Positions 36,953 through 45,078 of a DNA stretch of 64,000 bases are shown piece by piece. Made by a program: the position numbers and the translations under genes. The notes under the pieces are model-generated. The model saw nothing but the letters and a program-made list of their open reading frames with translations. It made no database searches and was not told the origin of the DNA. Location of the stretch: the NCBI GenBank assembly GCA_041395945.1, contig JAWKZN010000002.1:496001-560000 (forward strand), read 5' to 3'. Within the stretch, counting starts at the first letter, position 1, and the number at the start of each line of letters is the position of its first letter. Source of the stretch: Pseudomonadales bacterium (lineage in GTDB: Bacteria; Pseudomonadota; Gammaproteobacteria; Pseudomonadales; Azotimanducaceae).

Positions 36953-38302
36953 TCAGCCATCCGTTACACCCGCACTCGCGAGCAGCAGCAGCAGCGCTTT
37001 CTTCACCCCTCGAGCCGAATCCTCTGGTGACCACCATTCGTCCAGTGCGTGCGCGCCGCCGCTCTTCCCGCCCCGGCTGATCGTCGTGGCAGGAATACCC
37101 CGGGCGATGGGGACGTTGGCGTCCGTTGATCCCGAACTCAGCAGCGGCTCAATACCAAAGAAACGGGCAGCCGCCATCGCGCGTTGAATCAGAGGTGTCC
37201 GCGGATCGACGATGCCGGAAGGGCGATCGCCGATACGCCTGATTTCTACAGTCAACCGATCACCCCGGTCTCGCTGCGCATTGTGATCGTCCAGCGCGGT
37301 GGCTACCGCAGCGTGCAGCAGTTCATCGATGGTCAGCAGCGCTGCTGGTGATTCCGATCGCATGTCGATTTCCGCCCAGTTCTCGAAAGGCACTGCGTTG
37401 ACCGATGTTCCGCCACCGATGCGACCGACATTGTAGGTCGTGCGGGGTGCCGACCGGACGAAGTCCGCTGCGGCCAGATCGAAGTGATGAATGGCACTGG
37501 CCAGCGCATGGGCCGGATTGCCGAGTCCGAAAGCACCCCAGGAATGCCCGCCAGGACCGCGGAAGGTCAACCGGTAGCGCAGCGAGCCGATCGCCTGGTT
37601 GAGGACCCGTTCATCACTGCCGCCATCGATGGCGATGAACTCGTCGATCCGGGGGCCGCCGTCCCGCAGCAGGTGCTTGACGCCGCGCAGATCGCCGAGG
37701 CCTTCTTCGCCGACCGTTGCCACAAACAGCAGATCAGCCGCGGTATGCAGGTCGGCGACCTCGATCGCCGACATCAGCAGGAGCAGCAACACAAGGCCCC
37801 GGGCATTGTCCGCGATTCCGGGCGCCAGCAACCGTTGCCCCTCCCGGCGCACTGTTACGTCAGTGCCTGCGGGAAATACCGTATCGAGGTGCGCAGCCAT
37901 GGCAATCGTATAACCTTCCTCGCCGGGTATGCGATCCGGACCACGCCCCGGCCGCCGCACGTAGACGTTTCCTGCCTCATCCGTCTCCACCACCCCGACC
38001 TGTAACGCCCGGGCGAGTTCGGCAAAGCGGCGTGCCCGGGCCTCCTCCGCGAAGGGTGGCGCCGGGATCTGGGTGAGCTCAATGAGTTGAGCAGTGCTTG
38101 CCGGATCTTCCCGATCAATCTGCGCGAGCGCACGGCGCACTTTTTCGCGGCCGGCCAGCATGCGCATTTCGCGGTCGTATTCGATAACCGACCGATCAGC
38201 GGTCAGGGCGGTACCCGCCGGTTCACCAGCCTGAACATGAGAGCTGGGATGCAGAAACAGGACCAGCAGCAGCACGGAGGCCTGCCGGATGACCGTGAAC
38301 AT
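36953..38302 (-). CDS. exported M20-family metallopeptidase
   Basis: 449 residues with a signal peptide (to about 25). Metal-binding motifs: AAHLDTVFP (His and Asp), GIADNARGL (bridging Asp), TVGEEGLGD (catalytic Glu pair), and the late GSTDANVPIARGIPA. The dimerisation domain is inserted near GPGGHSWGAFG. It is likely a periplasmic dipeptidase or aminoacylase. It is divergent from the TRIC-like gene with overlapping upstream regions. Confidence 0.92.
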   Translation of the reverse strand: MFTVIRQASVLLLVLFLHPSSHVQAGEPAGTALTADRSVIEYDREMRMLAGREKVRRALAQIDREDPASTAQLIELTQIPAPPFAEEARARRFAELARALQVGVVETDEAGNVYVRRPGRGPDRIPGEEGYTIAMAAHLDTVFPAGTDVTVRREGQRLLAPGIADNARGLVLLLLLMSAIEVADLHTAADLLFVATVGEEGLGDLRGVKHLLRDGGPRIDEFIAIDGGSDERVLNQAIGSLRYRLTFRGPGGHSWGAFGLGNPAHALASAIHHFDLAAADFVRSAPRTTYNVGRIGGGTSVNAVPFENWAEIDMRSESPAALLTIDELLHAAVATALDDHNAQRDRGDRLTVEIRRIGDRPSGIVDPRTPLIQRAMAAARFFGIEPLLSSGSTDANVPIARGIPATTISRGGKSGGAHALDEWWSPEDSARGVKKALLLLLASAGVTDG

Positions 38303-38384
38303 GGAAATACTCGATCGACGACGACGCGGTATCCTACCAGTGAACCCGGCACCGGTCGGTTTGAATTTAAGGAAACGCCCGCGG

Positions 38385-38993
38385 ATGTACAGCGCACTCG
38401 AGCTACTCGGTTATCTCGGTGTATTCGCTTTCGCAGCGTCCGGCGCCCTTGCTGCAGGACGCAAAGGGATGGACATCTTCGGATTCGTGTTCGTCGCCCT
38501 GCTGCCAGCTGTCGGAGGCGGAACCGTGCGCGATCTGCTGCTCGACGTGCAGCCATTCTGGATCTCGGATCAGCTGAACATCTGGGTTGCCTTCGCTGCG
38601 GCAGTATCCGTCTTCCTAGCCGGTAAACATTTCCGCCGTACCCGGGTGCTTGTCTGGGCAGACGCCATAGGATTGAGCGTGTTTGCCGTACTCGGCGCCC
38701 GCAGCGCCTATCTGCTGACAGACAGTACCCTGGTGGCTGTCATGCTGGGTGTCACGACTGCAGTCGTCGGGGGCATCCTCAGAGATGTGGTGTGCAACGA
38801 GCTGCCTCTGGTCCTGCACAAGGAAATCTATGCCAGCGCCGCGGTAGCGGGCGCGGGCTGCTATTGCCTGCTGAAAGGGTTCGCTGTTCCCGATGACATG
38901 GCCGTCGTCACCAGTATCGGTTTGTGCTTTGCGATCCGCGCGATCGCCATGCTCACCAATCTTTCACTGCCGGTTTCCCGCCTTGAGGACTGA
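38385..38993 (+). CDS. TRIC-type trimeric cation channel (UPF0126, YadS-like)
   Basis: 202 residues from ATG 38385; the longer frame to 38289 overlaps the divergent peptidase. Two tandem repeats of three helices are visible: ASGALAAGRKGMDIFGFVFV with GGGTVRDLLL, and SVFAVLGARSAYL with GGILRDVVCNELPLVL. The paired glycine-rich G-G-x-x-R-D motifs are the hallmark of TRIC/UPF0126. It is an inner-membrane channel predicted to conduct monovalent cations. The gene ends two bases from the convergent nhaA gene. Confidence 0.92.
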   Translation: MYSALELLGYLGVFAFAASGALAAGRKGMDIFGFVFVALLPAVGGGTVRDLLLDVQPFWISDQLNIWVAFAAAVSVFLAGKHFRRTRVLVWADAIGLSVFAVLGARSAYLLTDSTLVAVMLGVTTAVVGGILRDVVCNELPLVLHKEIYASAAVAGAGCYCLLKGFAVPDDMAVVTSIGLCFAIRAIAMLTNLSLPVSRLED

Positions 38994-38994
38994 T

Positions 38995-40176
38995 TCAGCG
39001 GCGACGCAGGGCCACACGCAGAATCCCGTAGCCGAAGACTGCTGACAGTATCGAGCCTGCCAGCACGCCGGCGCGAACTCCGGCGCCGTAATCGAATCCC
39101 ACGTGCTCAAAGGCCAGCGAGCCGATGAACAGGCTCATGGTGAATCCGATTCCTGTGAGCACCGCAACCCCATAGAGCGACAGCCAGTCCACCCCCTGGG
39201 GAAGACGGCATACACCGAGGAGGATGAGCAGCCCACAGGTCAGAAAAACCCCCGCCTGCTTACCGACAAACAGACCGGCAGCGATGCCCAGCGGGACCGG
39301 CTCGGCAAGAATGCTCACGCTCATGCCGCTGAAGGAAACGCCCGCATTGGAGAATGCGAACAGCGGCAGGATCATGAACGCCACCCAGGGATGCAGGACA
39401 TGCTCCAGGTGCCGCAGTGGTGAGCCTTCATAGGCTTCATTTTCATCCCGCAGCGGAATGAACAGTGCCGTCACCACACCAGCCAGCGTGGCATGCACAC
39501 CACTTTTCAGTACACAGACCCAGATGAACAGCCCTACCAGGAGGTAGGGGCCAATACGTTTCACCCCGCGCATTTTCAGTATGACAAGCCCGCACACACC
39601 GGAAAGGCCCAGCCCGAGAGAGAGTACCGACAGCTCACTTGTGAAGAACAGTGCAATTACCACGATTGCCGCCAGATCATCAAAAATGGCCAGCGAGACG
39701 AGAAATACTTTCAGAGCCGGCGGCACCCGATCGCCCAGCAGCGTCAATACACCCAGCGCAAAGGCGATGTCGGTAGCAGCGGGGATGGCCCAGCCATCCA
39801 CGCTCACCGCGTTGTCCGCATTCAGCAGGTAATAGATTACTGCCGGTACCACGAAACCGCCGATCGCAGCACCTGCCGGCAATACCACCTGCGACGGCGT
39901 CGACAATTCGCCTTCGAGAATTTCGCGTTTCAGTTCGAGGCCGACCAGAAAAAAGAACACAGCCATGAGGCCATCGTTGATCCAGAGCAGCAGCGGCTTG
40001 TTGATCTCCAGAGCACCCACCTGAATGGCCACGGGTACCCGGGTAAATGCCTCATACAACCAGTTCAGGGGCGAATTCGACAGCACCAGCGCCAACAGCG
40101 CAGCGGCAACCAGGATGATCCCCCCGGATGCTTCGAGTTTGAGAAAATCCGTGACCGCGTTGCGTACCAGCGTCAT
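38995..40176 (-). CDS. nhaA: NhaA Na+/H+ antiporter
   Basis: 393 residues, standard NhaA length. GLMAVFFFLVGLELKREILEGELS and the unwound-helix region VDGWAIPAATDIAFALGVL (AATDIAFA carries the two Asp used for ion binding), LKVFLVSLAIFDDLAAIVVIALFF (second Asp pair) and AFSNAGVSF are all intact. It exports Na+ in exchange for H+ at the inner membrane. Its ATG overlaps the stop of the small lipoprotein gene behind the amine dehydrogenase cluster (ATGA), so it may be cotranscribed with it. Confidence 0.97.
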   Translation of the reverse strand: MTLVRNAVTDFLKLEASGGIILVAAALLALVLSNSPLNWLYEAFTRVPVAIQVGALEINKPLLLWINDGLMAVFFFLVGLELKREILEGELSTPSQVVLPAGAAIGGFVVPAVIYYLLNADNAVSVDGWAIPAATDIAFALGVLTLLGDRVPPALKVFLVSLAIFDDLAAIVVIALFFTSELSVLSLGLGLSGVCGLVILKMRGVKRIGPYLLVGLFIWVCVLKSGVHATLAGVVTALFIPLRDENEAYEGSPLRHLEHVLHPWVAFMILPLFAFSNAGVSFSGMSVSILAEPVPLGIAAGLFVGKQAGVFLTCGLLILLGVCRLPQGVDWLSLYGVAVLTGIGFTMSLFIGSLAFEHVGFDYGAGVRAGVLAGSILSAVFGYGILRVALRRR

Positions 40177-40433
40177 CTGCTCTCCGGAATATCTGCAGGC
40201 CAGACGATCTCAGCTGCACGCGATTGACACTGTACCGACACCGACTGCTCGAAGCCCTGACGCCAATGCGTCAGCAGTTCCGCATCCAGGTCCGGGTCCG
40301 GTGCCGGCTCCTCGCGCTTGCACCAGATGATGCCGGCGCGATGCCCGTCGCGGAACGCCGCCTCGAGTTCTTCCGGCGAATAGCCACAGCCGCACAGCAG
40401 CAGACATAACAGAACCGGGAGTTGCCGCTTCAC
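40173..40433 (-). CDS. small lipoprotein after the amine dehydrogenase genes
   Basis: 86 residues from GTG 40433, one base after the stop of the cytochrome c gene. Signal peptide with lipobox L-C-G-C (Cys 16). The remaining 70 residues contain two Cys (IIWCKREE and SVQCQSRA) that may pair. No family is recognised. The ATGA overlap with nhaA and tight spacing after the cytochrome gene place it in the TTQ dehydrogenase transcript, where it may help electron transfer or assembly. Confidence 0.72.
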   Translation of the reverse strand: MKRQLPVLLCLLLCGCGYSPEELEAAFRDGHRAGIIWCKREEPAPDPDLDAELLTHWRQGFEQSVSVQCQSRAAEIVWPADIPESR

Positions 40434-40434
40434 T

Positions 40435-40869
40435 TCAGAGATTCGGCCGACCAGCGGCGGCAAGCAGTTCCCTGCGGGTCCGCAGCGGGTCATCCAGGGG
40501 CGCGCTGCGGAAACGGGCGATTTCCCCCGGGGTGTAAGGTTCGAAATCGGCGGCCAGCGCTGCGGTCGAGAAGCGGGTAAGCATGTAGTTCACCACCTCC
40601 GCGAGCCGGTCGTCCGACAGCGGTGCCAGGGAAACCCCGGGTACCCGCACCAGATACTCGCGCCCACCGGGAAGAGCGGCAATGGCCCCTGGCACATCCA
40701 CTAGTGTTGGCACCTCCGGCGGTGCACCTTTACCTTCCAGGCCATGGCAGCCGGCGCAGTGCAGCCAGTAAGCGATTTTCGGATCTTCCGCCACGGCTGT
40801 TCCTGCTGCCAGCAGTGTGGCCAGCCAGAGGAAAGCGGTTGCGGCGAAACTCGCCGGGGAGACGCTCAT
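40435..40869 (-). CDS. exported monoheme cytochrome c
   Basis: 144 residues from ATG 40869 (GGGAG about 13 bases upstream). Signal peptide to about 27 (AVA-ED). The heme motif C-A-G-C-H lies at 38-42 right after the mature N-terminus (YWLHCAGCHG), followed by Pro/Gly-rich loops and a late YMLTRF helix whose Met could be the axial ligand. It is probably the periplasmic electron acceptor of the tryptophylquinone amine dehydrogenase encoded just upstream, replacing amicyanin or azurin. Confidence 0.88.
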   Translation of the reverse strand: MSVSPASFAATAFLWLATLLAAGTAVAEDPKIAYWLHCAGCHGLEGKGAPPEVPTLVDVPGAIAALPGGREYLVRVPGVSLAPLSDDRLAEVVNYMLTRFSTAALAADFEPYTPGEIARFRSAPLDDPLRTRRELLAAAGRPNL

Positions 40870-40916
40870 CCGGTATTCGGATCTCCCTGGTGGCCAGCAA
40901 CGGGCATTTCCGGCCA

Positions 40917-41453
40917 CTAGACTGCGCTCGTTTCGCTCAGCACCAGCGCCACGGTGCAGTGGTAGCTGTGACTCTGAGTACCGAAGCACCAGAGGATGTC
41001 GTTGCTTTTCGAAGGATAGTAGATGGGCTTGTCGCCCTCGGTGCGGTGGCAGCCGCAGCGGCCACAGACCGACTTTCCGCAGCAGTCGTTATAAGAGATC
41101 AGGTAGTGCTTGCCGTCCGCCGGATTGAGGCAGGTGCCCACCCAGGTTACCGGTGAGAGTTCTGTTCCCGGCGGGCACTGGGTGTGGGAACCGCCGCAGC
41201 AGCTGCAGAGAAAGCCACCGAATGCACAATAGCGCCAGTAGTCGCAACTCTGCGGGTCCCCGAGCTCCGGAATTCCCGCGCCGGCGGCATTGGCTTCACG
41301 CGCGACCGGCAGGAGAGGCATGGCACCGGCGCCCACCAGCAGCGTCCCGAGCCGGGCGAGAAATCCGCGCCGCGACACCCGCTTCGCGAGATCCCGGGTC
41401 GAACGGGTGACCCCTGCATCCATGTCTGCCCAGATTCTGCCTGCAATACTCAT
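40917..41453 (-). CDS. aromatic/methylamine dehydrogenase light (beta) subunit, TTQ-bearing
   Basis: 178 residues from ATG 41453. Tat signal SRRGFLARL at 27-35 as in all family members. The mature part has 14 Cys, enough for the six disulfides of the family. The two tryptophans that form tryptophan tryptophylquinone are conserved: Trp 104 in TWVGTC and Trp 155 in ILWCFG. The catalytic Asp is in NDCCGKSVC (Asp 123). It is the catalytic subunit that oxidises a primary amine to an aldehyde and ammonia. Aromatic versus methylamine specificity cannot be read. Its ATG overlaps the heavy-subunit stop (ATGA). Cofactor formation normally needs MauG, MauD and MauE, which are not nearby. Confidence 0.95.
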   Translation of the reverse strand: MSIAGRIWADMDAGVTRSTRDLAKRVSRRGFLARLGTLLVGAGAMPLLPVAREANAAGAGIPELGDPQSCDYWRYCAFGGFLCSCCGGSHTQCPPGTELSPVTWVGTCLNPADGKHYLISYNDCCGKSVCGRCGCHRTEGDKPIYYPSKSNDILWCFGTQSHSYHCTVALVLSETSAV

Positions 41454-42574
41454 TTGAATTCCCCGAAGACCTGAATTCTGGAAGCGAAGGCGCCTGACTC
41501 TTCTATGGTGCGCAGCCATCGCCCGGTGCGCGCCCCGTGCACCCGGACCTTGCCACTCCCGGGAACGTACAGGAGCGGGTCTTCATCGAGACTGACCGCT
41601 ATGGAGCTCGCCGGGTCTTCCAGCGCAAGCCGGTACCCTCGACGTCTGTGGTCCACGCTGAAGGCCCAGATCTCGGTACCCGGCTCTTCATGGGTATCCG
41701 CTCCACCCTGGTGCATGAGGGCAAGCAGCACGCCGGCCTTTGCGTTGTAAGCGAAGGGCGGGCTGCCGCCTGTCCGCCACTTCTCCGCGACATCTGCCTC
41801 ATCAAGCAGCGACCAGGGTTCGGCAATCGTGATTTTGTCCGTGATGCGAACGTCGTAGACCAGCCCTTCGAAGGAAATCAGCATCCAGCCTTCCGGCCGG
41901 GCCAGTGCCTGATCAAAAACCGGATCTTTTTCCGGATCAAAAAACACTCTGCTGCGGGTGCGGCTGCGCTCTCTGCCCTGCTGATCGAGTTCGATCACCT
42001 GCACCGTGCCATCTCCGCAGATCTGCATGAAGCGACGTCCGGACAGGGGAAAGACGAGTGCACATCCGGCGGTGGATATCTCACCCACGAACGTCTCGGA
42101 CTGGACATCCACGATGCTGACAGACATCGCAGGGGTCATGTTGTAGACACCGATGAGCTTGTCGCCGACGGGATTGATGACCGCACGGTTGAACACGCCG
42201 GCGAGCTTTTTCGGTATTTCGATCTCAGTGACCGGAGTGAGCGTGGTCATGTCCTGGACGACGATCAGATCGGTCCGTTCACCATAGCTGCCGCGTGAAT
42301 AGTGCGCGCCGGGTACATAGAAACGCTGCCGACGCTCATCGATGACCATACCCGGGGAGTAGCTGGTCACATGCACCCGGCCCTGCATTTCACCCGAATC
42401 CCCATCGAAGATGGTTCCGCCACCGAGGAAGCCAAGGGTGATGAACCAGTGGTCCGACGGTGCGGCCATCTTCGCCACACTACCGAGTTCCGGCTCGAGG
42501 CCCGCCGCAGACACCCCGTGCGGAGCGCATATCAGCAGACAGACAAGCAGCATGGATGATCGAACAGCCTGCAC
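41450..42574 (-). CDS. aromatic/methylamine dehydrogenase heavy (alpha) subunit
   Basis: 374 residues from GTG 42574, preceded by GGGAGGGG; longer starts lack a site. Signal peptide ends GVSA. The mature protein is a seven-bladed beta-propeller, seen as repeated strands such as HWFITLGFLGGGTIFDGDSG, RFYVPGAHYSRG, LIGVYNMTPAMSVSIVDVQS, EIWAFSVDHRRRGYRL. The opening block and the turn APSDHWFIT are typical of MauB/AauB. It scaffolds the quinone-bearing light subunit in the periplasm. In known operons mauE and mauD separate the two subunit genes; here the genes abut. Confidence 0.92.
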   Translation of the reverse strand: MQAVRSSMLLVCLLICAPHGVSAAGLEPELGSVAKMAAPSDHWFITLGFLGGGTIFDGDSGEMQGRVHVTSYSPGMVIDERRQRFYVPGAHYSRGSYGERTDLIVVQDMTTLTPVTEIEIPKKLAGVFNRAVINPVGDKLIGVYNMTPAMSVSIVDVQSETFVGEISTAGCALVFPLSGRRFMQICGDGTVQVIELDQQGRERSRTRSRVFFDPEKDPVFDQALARPEGWMLISFEGLVYDVRITDKITIAEPWSLLDEADVAEKWRTGGSPPFAYNAKAGVLLALMHQGGADTHEEPGTEIWAFSVDHRRRGYRLALEDPASSIAVSLDEDPLLYVPGSGKVRVHGARTGRWLRTIEESGAFASRIQVFGEFK

Positions 42575-42637
42575 TTGAACCCCTCCCGATGCGCGCAACA
42601 GCGGCAAGCTTAGCAGCAATCTCCAGACCGGGGCAGT

Positions 42638-42880
42638 TCAGACCTGCTTGAGTCCGTCATCATCCTCGGGGTAGTAGACAAACACCTCATCGAGGGACAC
42701 GCCGAAGACGTGGGCGATACGGAAGGCGACCTCCAGCGAGGGGGAATACTTGCCCCCTTCGATGGCGTTCACCGTCTGACGTGTCACGCCGATGCACTCC
42801 GCCAGTCCCTGCTGGGTCATCTCTTCCGCTGCGAAGCGCAGCCGGCGAATGTCATTGCGGATCGGACTGCTGCGGCTCAT
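42638..42880 (-). CDS. XRE-family HTH regulator
   Basis: 80 residues. The helix-turn-helix lies at about 22-44 (TQQGLAECIGVTRQTVNAIE) with the typical GGKYSPSLEVAFRIAHVFGVSLDEVF after it. Small regulators of this YozG/PadR-neighbour type commonly sit next to a multi-TM membrane protein, as here (42927-43391, same strand, upstream). It probably represses its own transcript. Confidence 0.93.
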   Translation of the reverse strand: MSRSSPIRNDIRRLRFAAEEMTQQGLAECIGVTRQTVNAIEGGKYSPSLEVAFRIAHVFGVSLDEVFVYYPEDDDGLKQV

Positions 42881-42926
42881 CGAAGACAGCCGGCAGAATC
42901 ACTTGCGGCCCACACCATCCGGTCCC

Positions 42927-43391
42927 TCACAAGCCGCGCCGATAGAAGTACAGCTGTGCCGCATAGTGCACGACCTCGCTCGCCACCAGTCCGGCCAGCA
43001 GCAGATTAGCGATCTCAAACAGCGAGATCAGACTTTCATCCGCCGACTCACCCCAGGCGCCGACGATGAGAATCCGGGCCAGCACGGTGATCACGGCAAT
43101 CACCAGGATGACATGACTGATCGATCCGGCACGGCGATCGATGGCCTTATCCCGTTCATCGTCTCTGCCGGGTGCGTCGTCGAGACTGATCACCGAGTGG
43201 TAGACGATGTGCACGACTATCAGCGCGATCACGATGCCGATCATTTCCTGGAGCATGGCGGTCAGGACGGGTTGTGCCTCTCCACCGAGTACCCGGAGAA
43301 AGTAGGCGCCGTAGAGAACCAGGATCGCCAGCAGGGAAATCAGCAGACTCTTTTCTTTGAAGGAGAATTCCTCGCCGGAGCCCCCGCTCAT
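42927..43391 (-). CDS. small four-TM membrane protein paired with the XRE regulator
   Basis: 154 residues from ATG 43391. Four hydrophobic segments (LLISLLAILVLYGAYFL, MIGIVIALIVVHIVYHSVI, ISHVILVIAVITVLARILIV, FEIANLLLAGLVASEVVHY) with a charged loop DERDKAIDRRAG between the second and third. This E-R-D-x-x-I-x-x-R motif is common in DUF2178-like membrane proteins next to XRE regulators; the function is unknown. Its ATG overlaps the stop of a short leader ORF (43388-43495). Confidence 0.85.
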   Translation of the reverse strand: MSGGSGEEFSFKEKSLLISLLAILVLYGAYFLRVLGGEAQPVLTAMLQEMIGIVIALIVVHIVYHSVISLDDAPGRDDERDKAIDRRAGSISHVILVIAVITVLARILIVGAWGESADESLISLFEIANLLLAGLVASEVVHYAAQLYFYRRGL

Positions 43392-43495
43392 AGCGCACCC
43401 CCTGCGGGGATTGCCCGGGATCTGTGGCTCGACGCAGTGCAGCACCGGTCCATTCGGCACGCGATCCGGGACTCCGGAGGCTTTGGGCGGTTCAT
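43388..43495 (-). CDS. short leader ORF coupled to the membrane protein gene
   Basis: 35 codons beginning MNRPKPPESRIACRMD, with an excellent AAGGAG 7 bases before ATG 43495. Its TGA overlaps the ATG of the membrane protein (ATGA), which has only a weak site of its own. It is too short for standard ORF calling. It may set translation of the membrane protein or be a decayed gene end. The peptide is Arg/Cys/Pro-rich and matches nothing I recognise. Confidence 0.45.
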   Translation of the reverse strand: MNRPKPPESRIACRMDRCCTASSHRSRAIPAGGAL

Positions 43496-43554
43496 ATTCG
43501 TTCTCCTTGAGTTATCGAGGCCCGCTGTCGTGACCTGTGGCAACACCGGTGACA

Positions 43555-43614
43555 GCGACCCGCTACAGCGACCGGCTACAGCGACCCGCTACAGCGACCC
43601 GCTACAGCGACCGG
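43555..43614. repeat. 13-bp tandem repeat in the leader of the membrane-protein gene
   Basis: Units of gcgacccgctaca or gcgaccggctaca run head to tail for 4.6 copies. The repeat is noncoding, lying between the promoter candidate at 43639-43667 and the leader ORF. A 13-bp period is not a codon multiple, which supports a noncoding role or simple slippage. Confidence 0.9.
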
Positions 43615-43638
43615 GTCTCCGTCAAAAATTACCGACTC

Positions 43639-43667
43639 AAGGTATGTTTTTATTTACCTCATGTCAA
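43639..43667 (-). promoter_or_regulatory. sigma70-like promoter candidate
   Basis: On the minus strand TTGACA (43667-43662) is followed after 17 bases by TACCTT (43644-43639), inside a strikingly AT-rich island in otherwise GC-rich DNA. The -35 is perfect and the -10 is weak. It would drive the repeat leader, leader ORF, membrane protein and XRE gene. Confidence 0.4.
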
Positions 43668-43683
43668 TTATTTTATACATATA

Positions 43684-44286
43684 TCAATGACCGAGTACCG
43701 AACGTCTTGCCGCAACCCGGGAAACCGCGAGGGTCCGGCCCAGTCTGTCCCGGCTGGTTCCTTCTTCCTGCTCCACGATCTCCAGATCTCCACAGGCCGC
43801 TGCCAGCGCGCCTGAGGCGACCCGGTACTCGGCCCGCCTGGGGCCAACCTGCACACCACTGGTGTGCAGGTACTGCTCGGACACGAGCCAGCCGCCCGGG
43901 CGCAATGCCAGGGTGAGTTTCTCCATGAGCGGCAGATTCACATAGTGAATCATGAGGATGAGGTCATAGGTCCGGGGCGGACGGAAGGCCAGATCCAGAT
44001 CGGCCTCCAGCCAGTTGATGCTGAGCTCCCGCTCCCGGCTCGCCGCGCTCGCCTGGGCCAGTGCAACGGGGGAGATATCCACCGCATCCACGGAGAATCC
44101 GAGAGCGGCCAGATAGAGCGCGTCTCGCCCGGTGCCACAGGCAACATCCAGCGCCGCCCTGCCATCGCCCCGATCAAAGCCGGCCAGTGCCAGGCTCCGT
44201 AACAGCCACTCGCTGGGCTGAGCGCCTGCCAGTTCACTGCCTCGTGAGTAGCGTCTGTCCCACTTCTGTCTGTCGAGCCGGGTCAT
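43684..44286 (-). CDS. class I SAM-dependent methyltransferase (TehB-like)
   Basis: 200 residues. SAM motif I ALDVACGTGRDALYLAALGF with the acidic end of strand 2 VDAVDISPVAL; motif with DLILMIHYVNLPLMEKL and an R-P-G-G-W motif (LRPGGWLVSEQYL). The N-terminus KWDRRYSRG is typical of the TehB/thiopurine-type small methyltransferases. Substrate unknown. Its coding end lies within the AT-rich island. Confidence 0.9.
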   Translation of the reverse strand: MTRLDRQKWDRRYSRGSELAGAQPSEWLLRSLALAGFDRGDGRAALDVACGTGRDALYLAALGFSVDAVDISPVALAQASAASRERELSINWLEADLDLAFRPPRTYDLILMIHYVNLPLMEKLTLALRPGGWLVSEQYLHTSGVQVGPRRAEYRVASGALAAACGDLEIVEQEEGTSRDRLGRTLAVSRVAARRSVLGH

Positions 44287-44374
44287 CGGGTGCTCCCTGT
44301 GCCGTTGTCGTTCAGGTCCTGTTTAACTTCCCCGCCCTACCATGGACGCCAATCCGCTTGAAGGGAGAGGGCAC

Positions 44375-44953
44375 ATGTACCGCCACCTGATGACAATCGC
44401 CGCACTGATCGGCTCCCTCGCAACGGTCACGGGACAGGCAGCACCCATGGCGGGCAACTCAGATAACGCATATTACATCGCTGTGCCGGTCATCGACGTT
44501 TCGCCCGTCACCAGTCGCCGCACAGTCAGCCACCCGGTGCAGGAGTGTCGCACCGTCGAGCCCGCCTACAGCTATCGCGAACACAGGCGTCCCTACCGAC
44601 AGCGCGACGCGGTGGTACCGGGGATCCTCGGGGGCCTGATCGGCGGCCTCGTGGGGAACCAGTTCGGCGGAGGCAGTGGTCGCACGGCGCTGACTGTGAT
44701 CGGTGCCTTCGCCGGCTCGTCAATCGCCCGCCAGTCAGTCGCGCAACACAATGGCTATCACTACGACGACTACAGGCAGCCGCGGAGCCGAAGAATCTGC
44801 GAAACCGGTTACCGGGAGCGAACGGTCGACGAAGTGATCGCCTACGACGTGACCTATGAATACGCGGGCCAGCGCTTCGTCAAGCGGGTCAGCGATCACC
44901 CGGGTGACGAGATTCGCGTGCAGGTTGAGGTCACCCCTGATTTTTCCAGTTGA
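44375..44953 (+). CDS. glycine-zipper 2TM-domain exported protein with UmoD-like end
   Basis: 192 residues from ATG 44375 with AAGGGAGAGG upstream. Signal peptide to about 24. A glycine zipper at about 88-118 (VVPGILGGLIGGLVGNQFGG) is followed by a C-terminal beta module CETGYRERTVDEVIAYDVTYEYAGQRF ending PGDEIRVQVEVTP (split here). The same module recurs in the small protein at 51034-51378. It probably sits in the outer membrane or periplasm. It precedes the envelope operon by 125 bases and may belong with it. Confidence 0.85.
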   Translation: MYRHLMTIAALIGSLATVTGQAAPMAGNSDNAYYIAVPVIDVSPVTSRRTVSHPVQECRTVEPAYSYREHRRPYRQRDAVVPGILGGLIGGLVGNQFGGGSGRTALTVIGAFAGSSIARQSVAQHNGYHYDDYRQPRSRRICETGYRERTVDEVIAYDVTYEYAGQRFVKRVSDHPGDEIRVQVEVTPDFSS

Positions 44954-45078
44954 TGCGAATGCACACCCGTCATTCAGGTCCGGTTCATTCAGCAATGGCT
45001 AACGTGACTATCAACACAGGGGATTCGCATATCCCGCAGCACATTCAGCACGGCTGAACTCGAAAGGAGAACGCACCC

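Noticed and set aside
40917..42574. Methylamine versus aromatic amine dehydrogenase as a firm assignment
   Set aside because: Both families share the motifs seen; specificity cannot be read from sequence alone.
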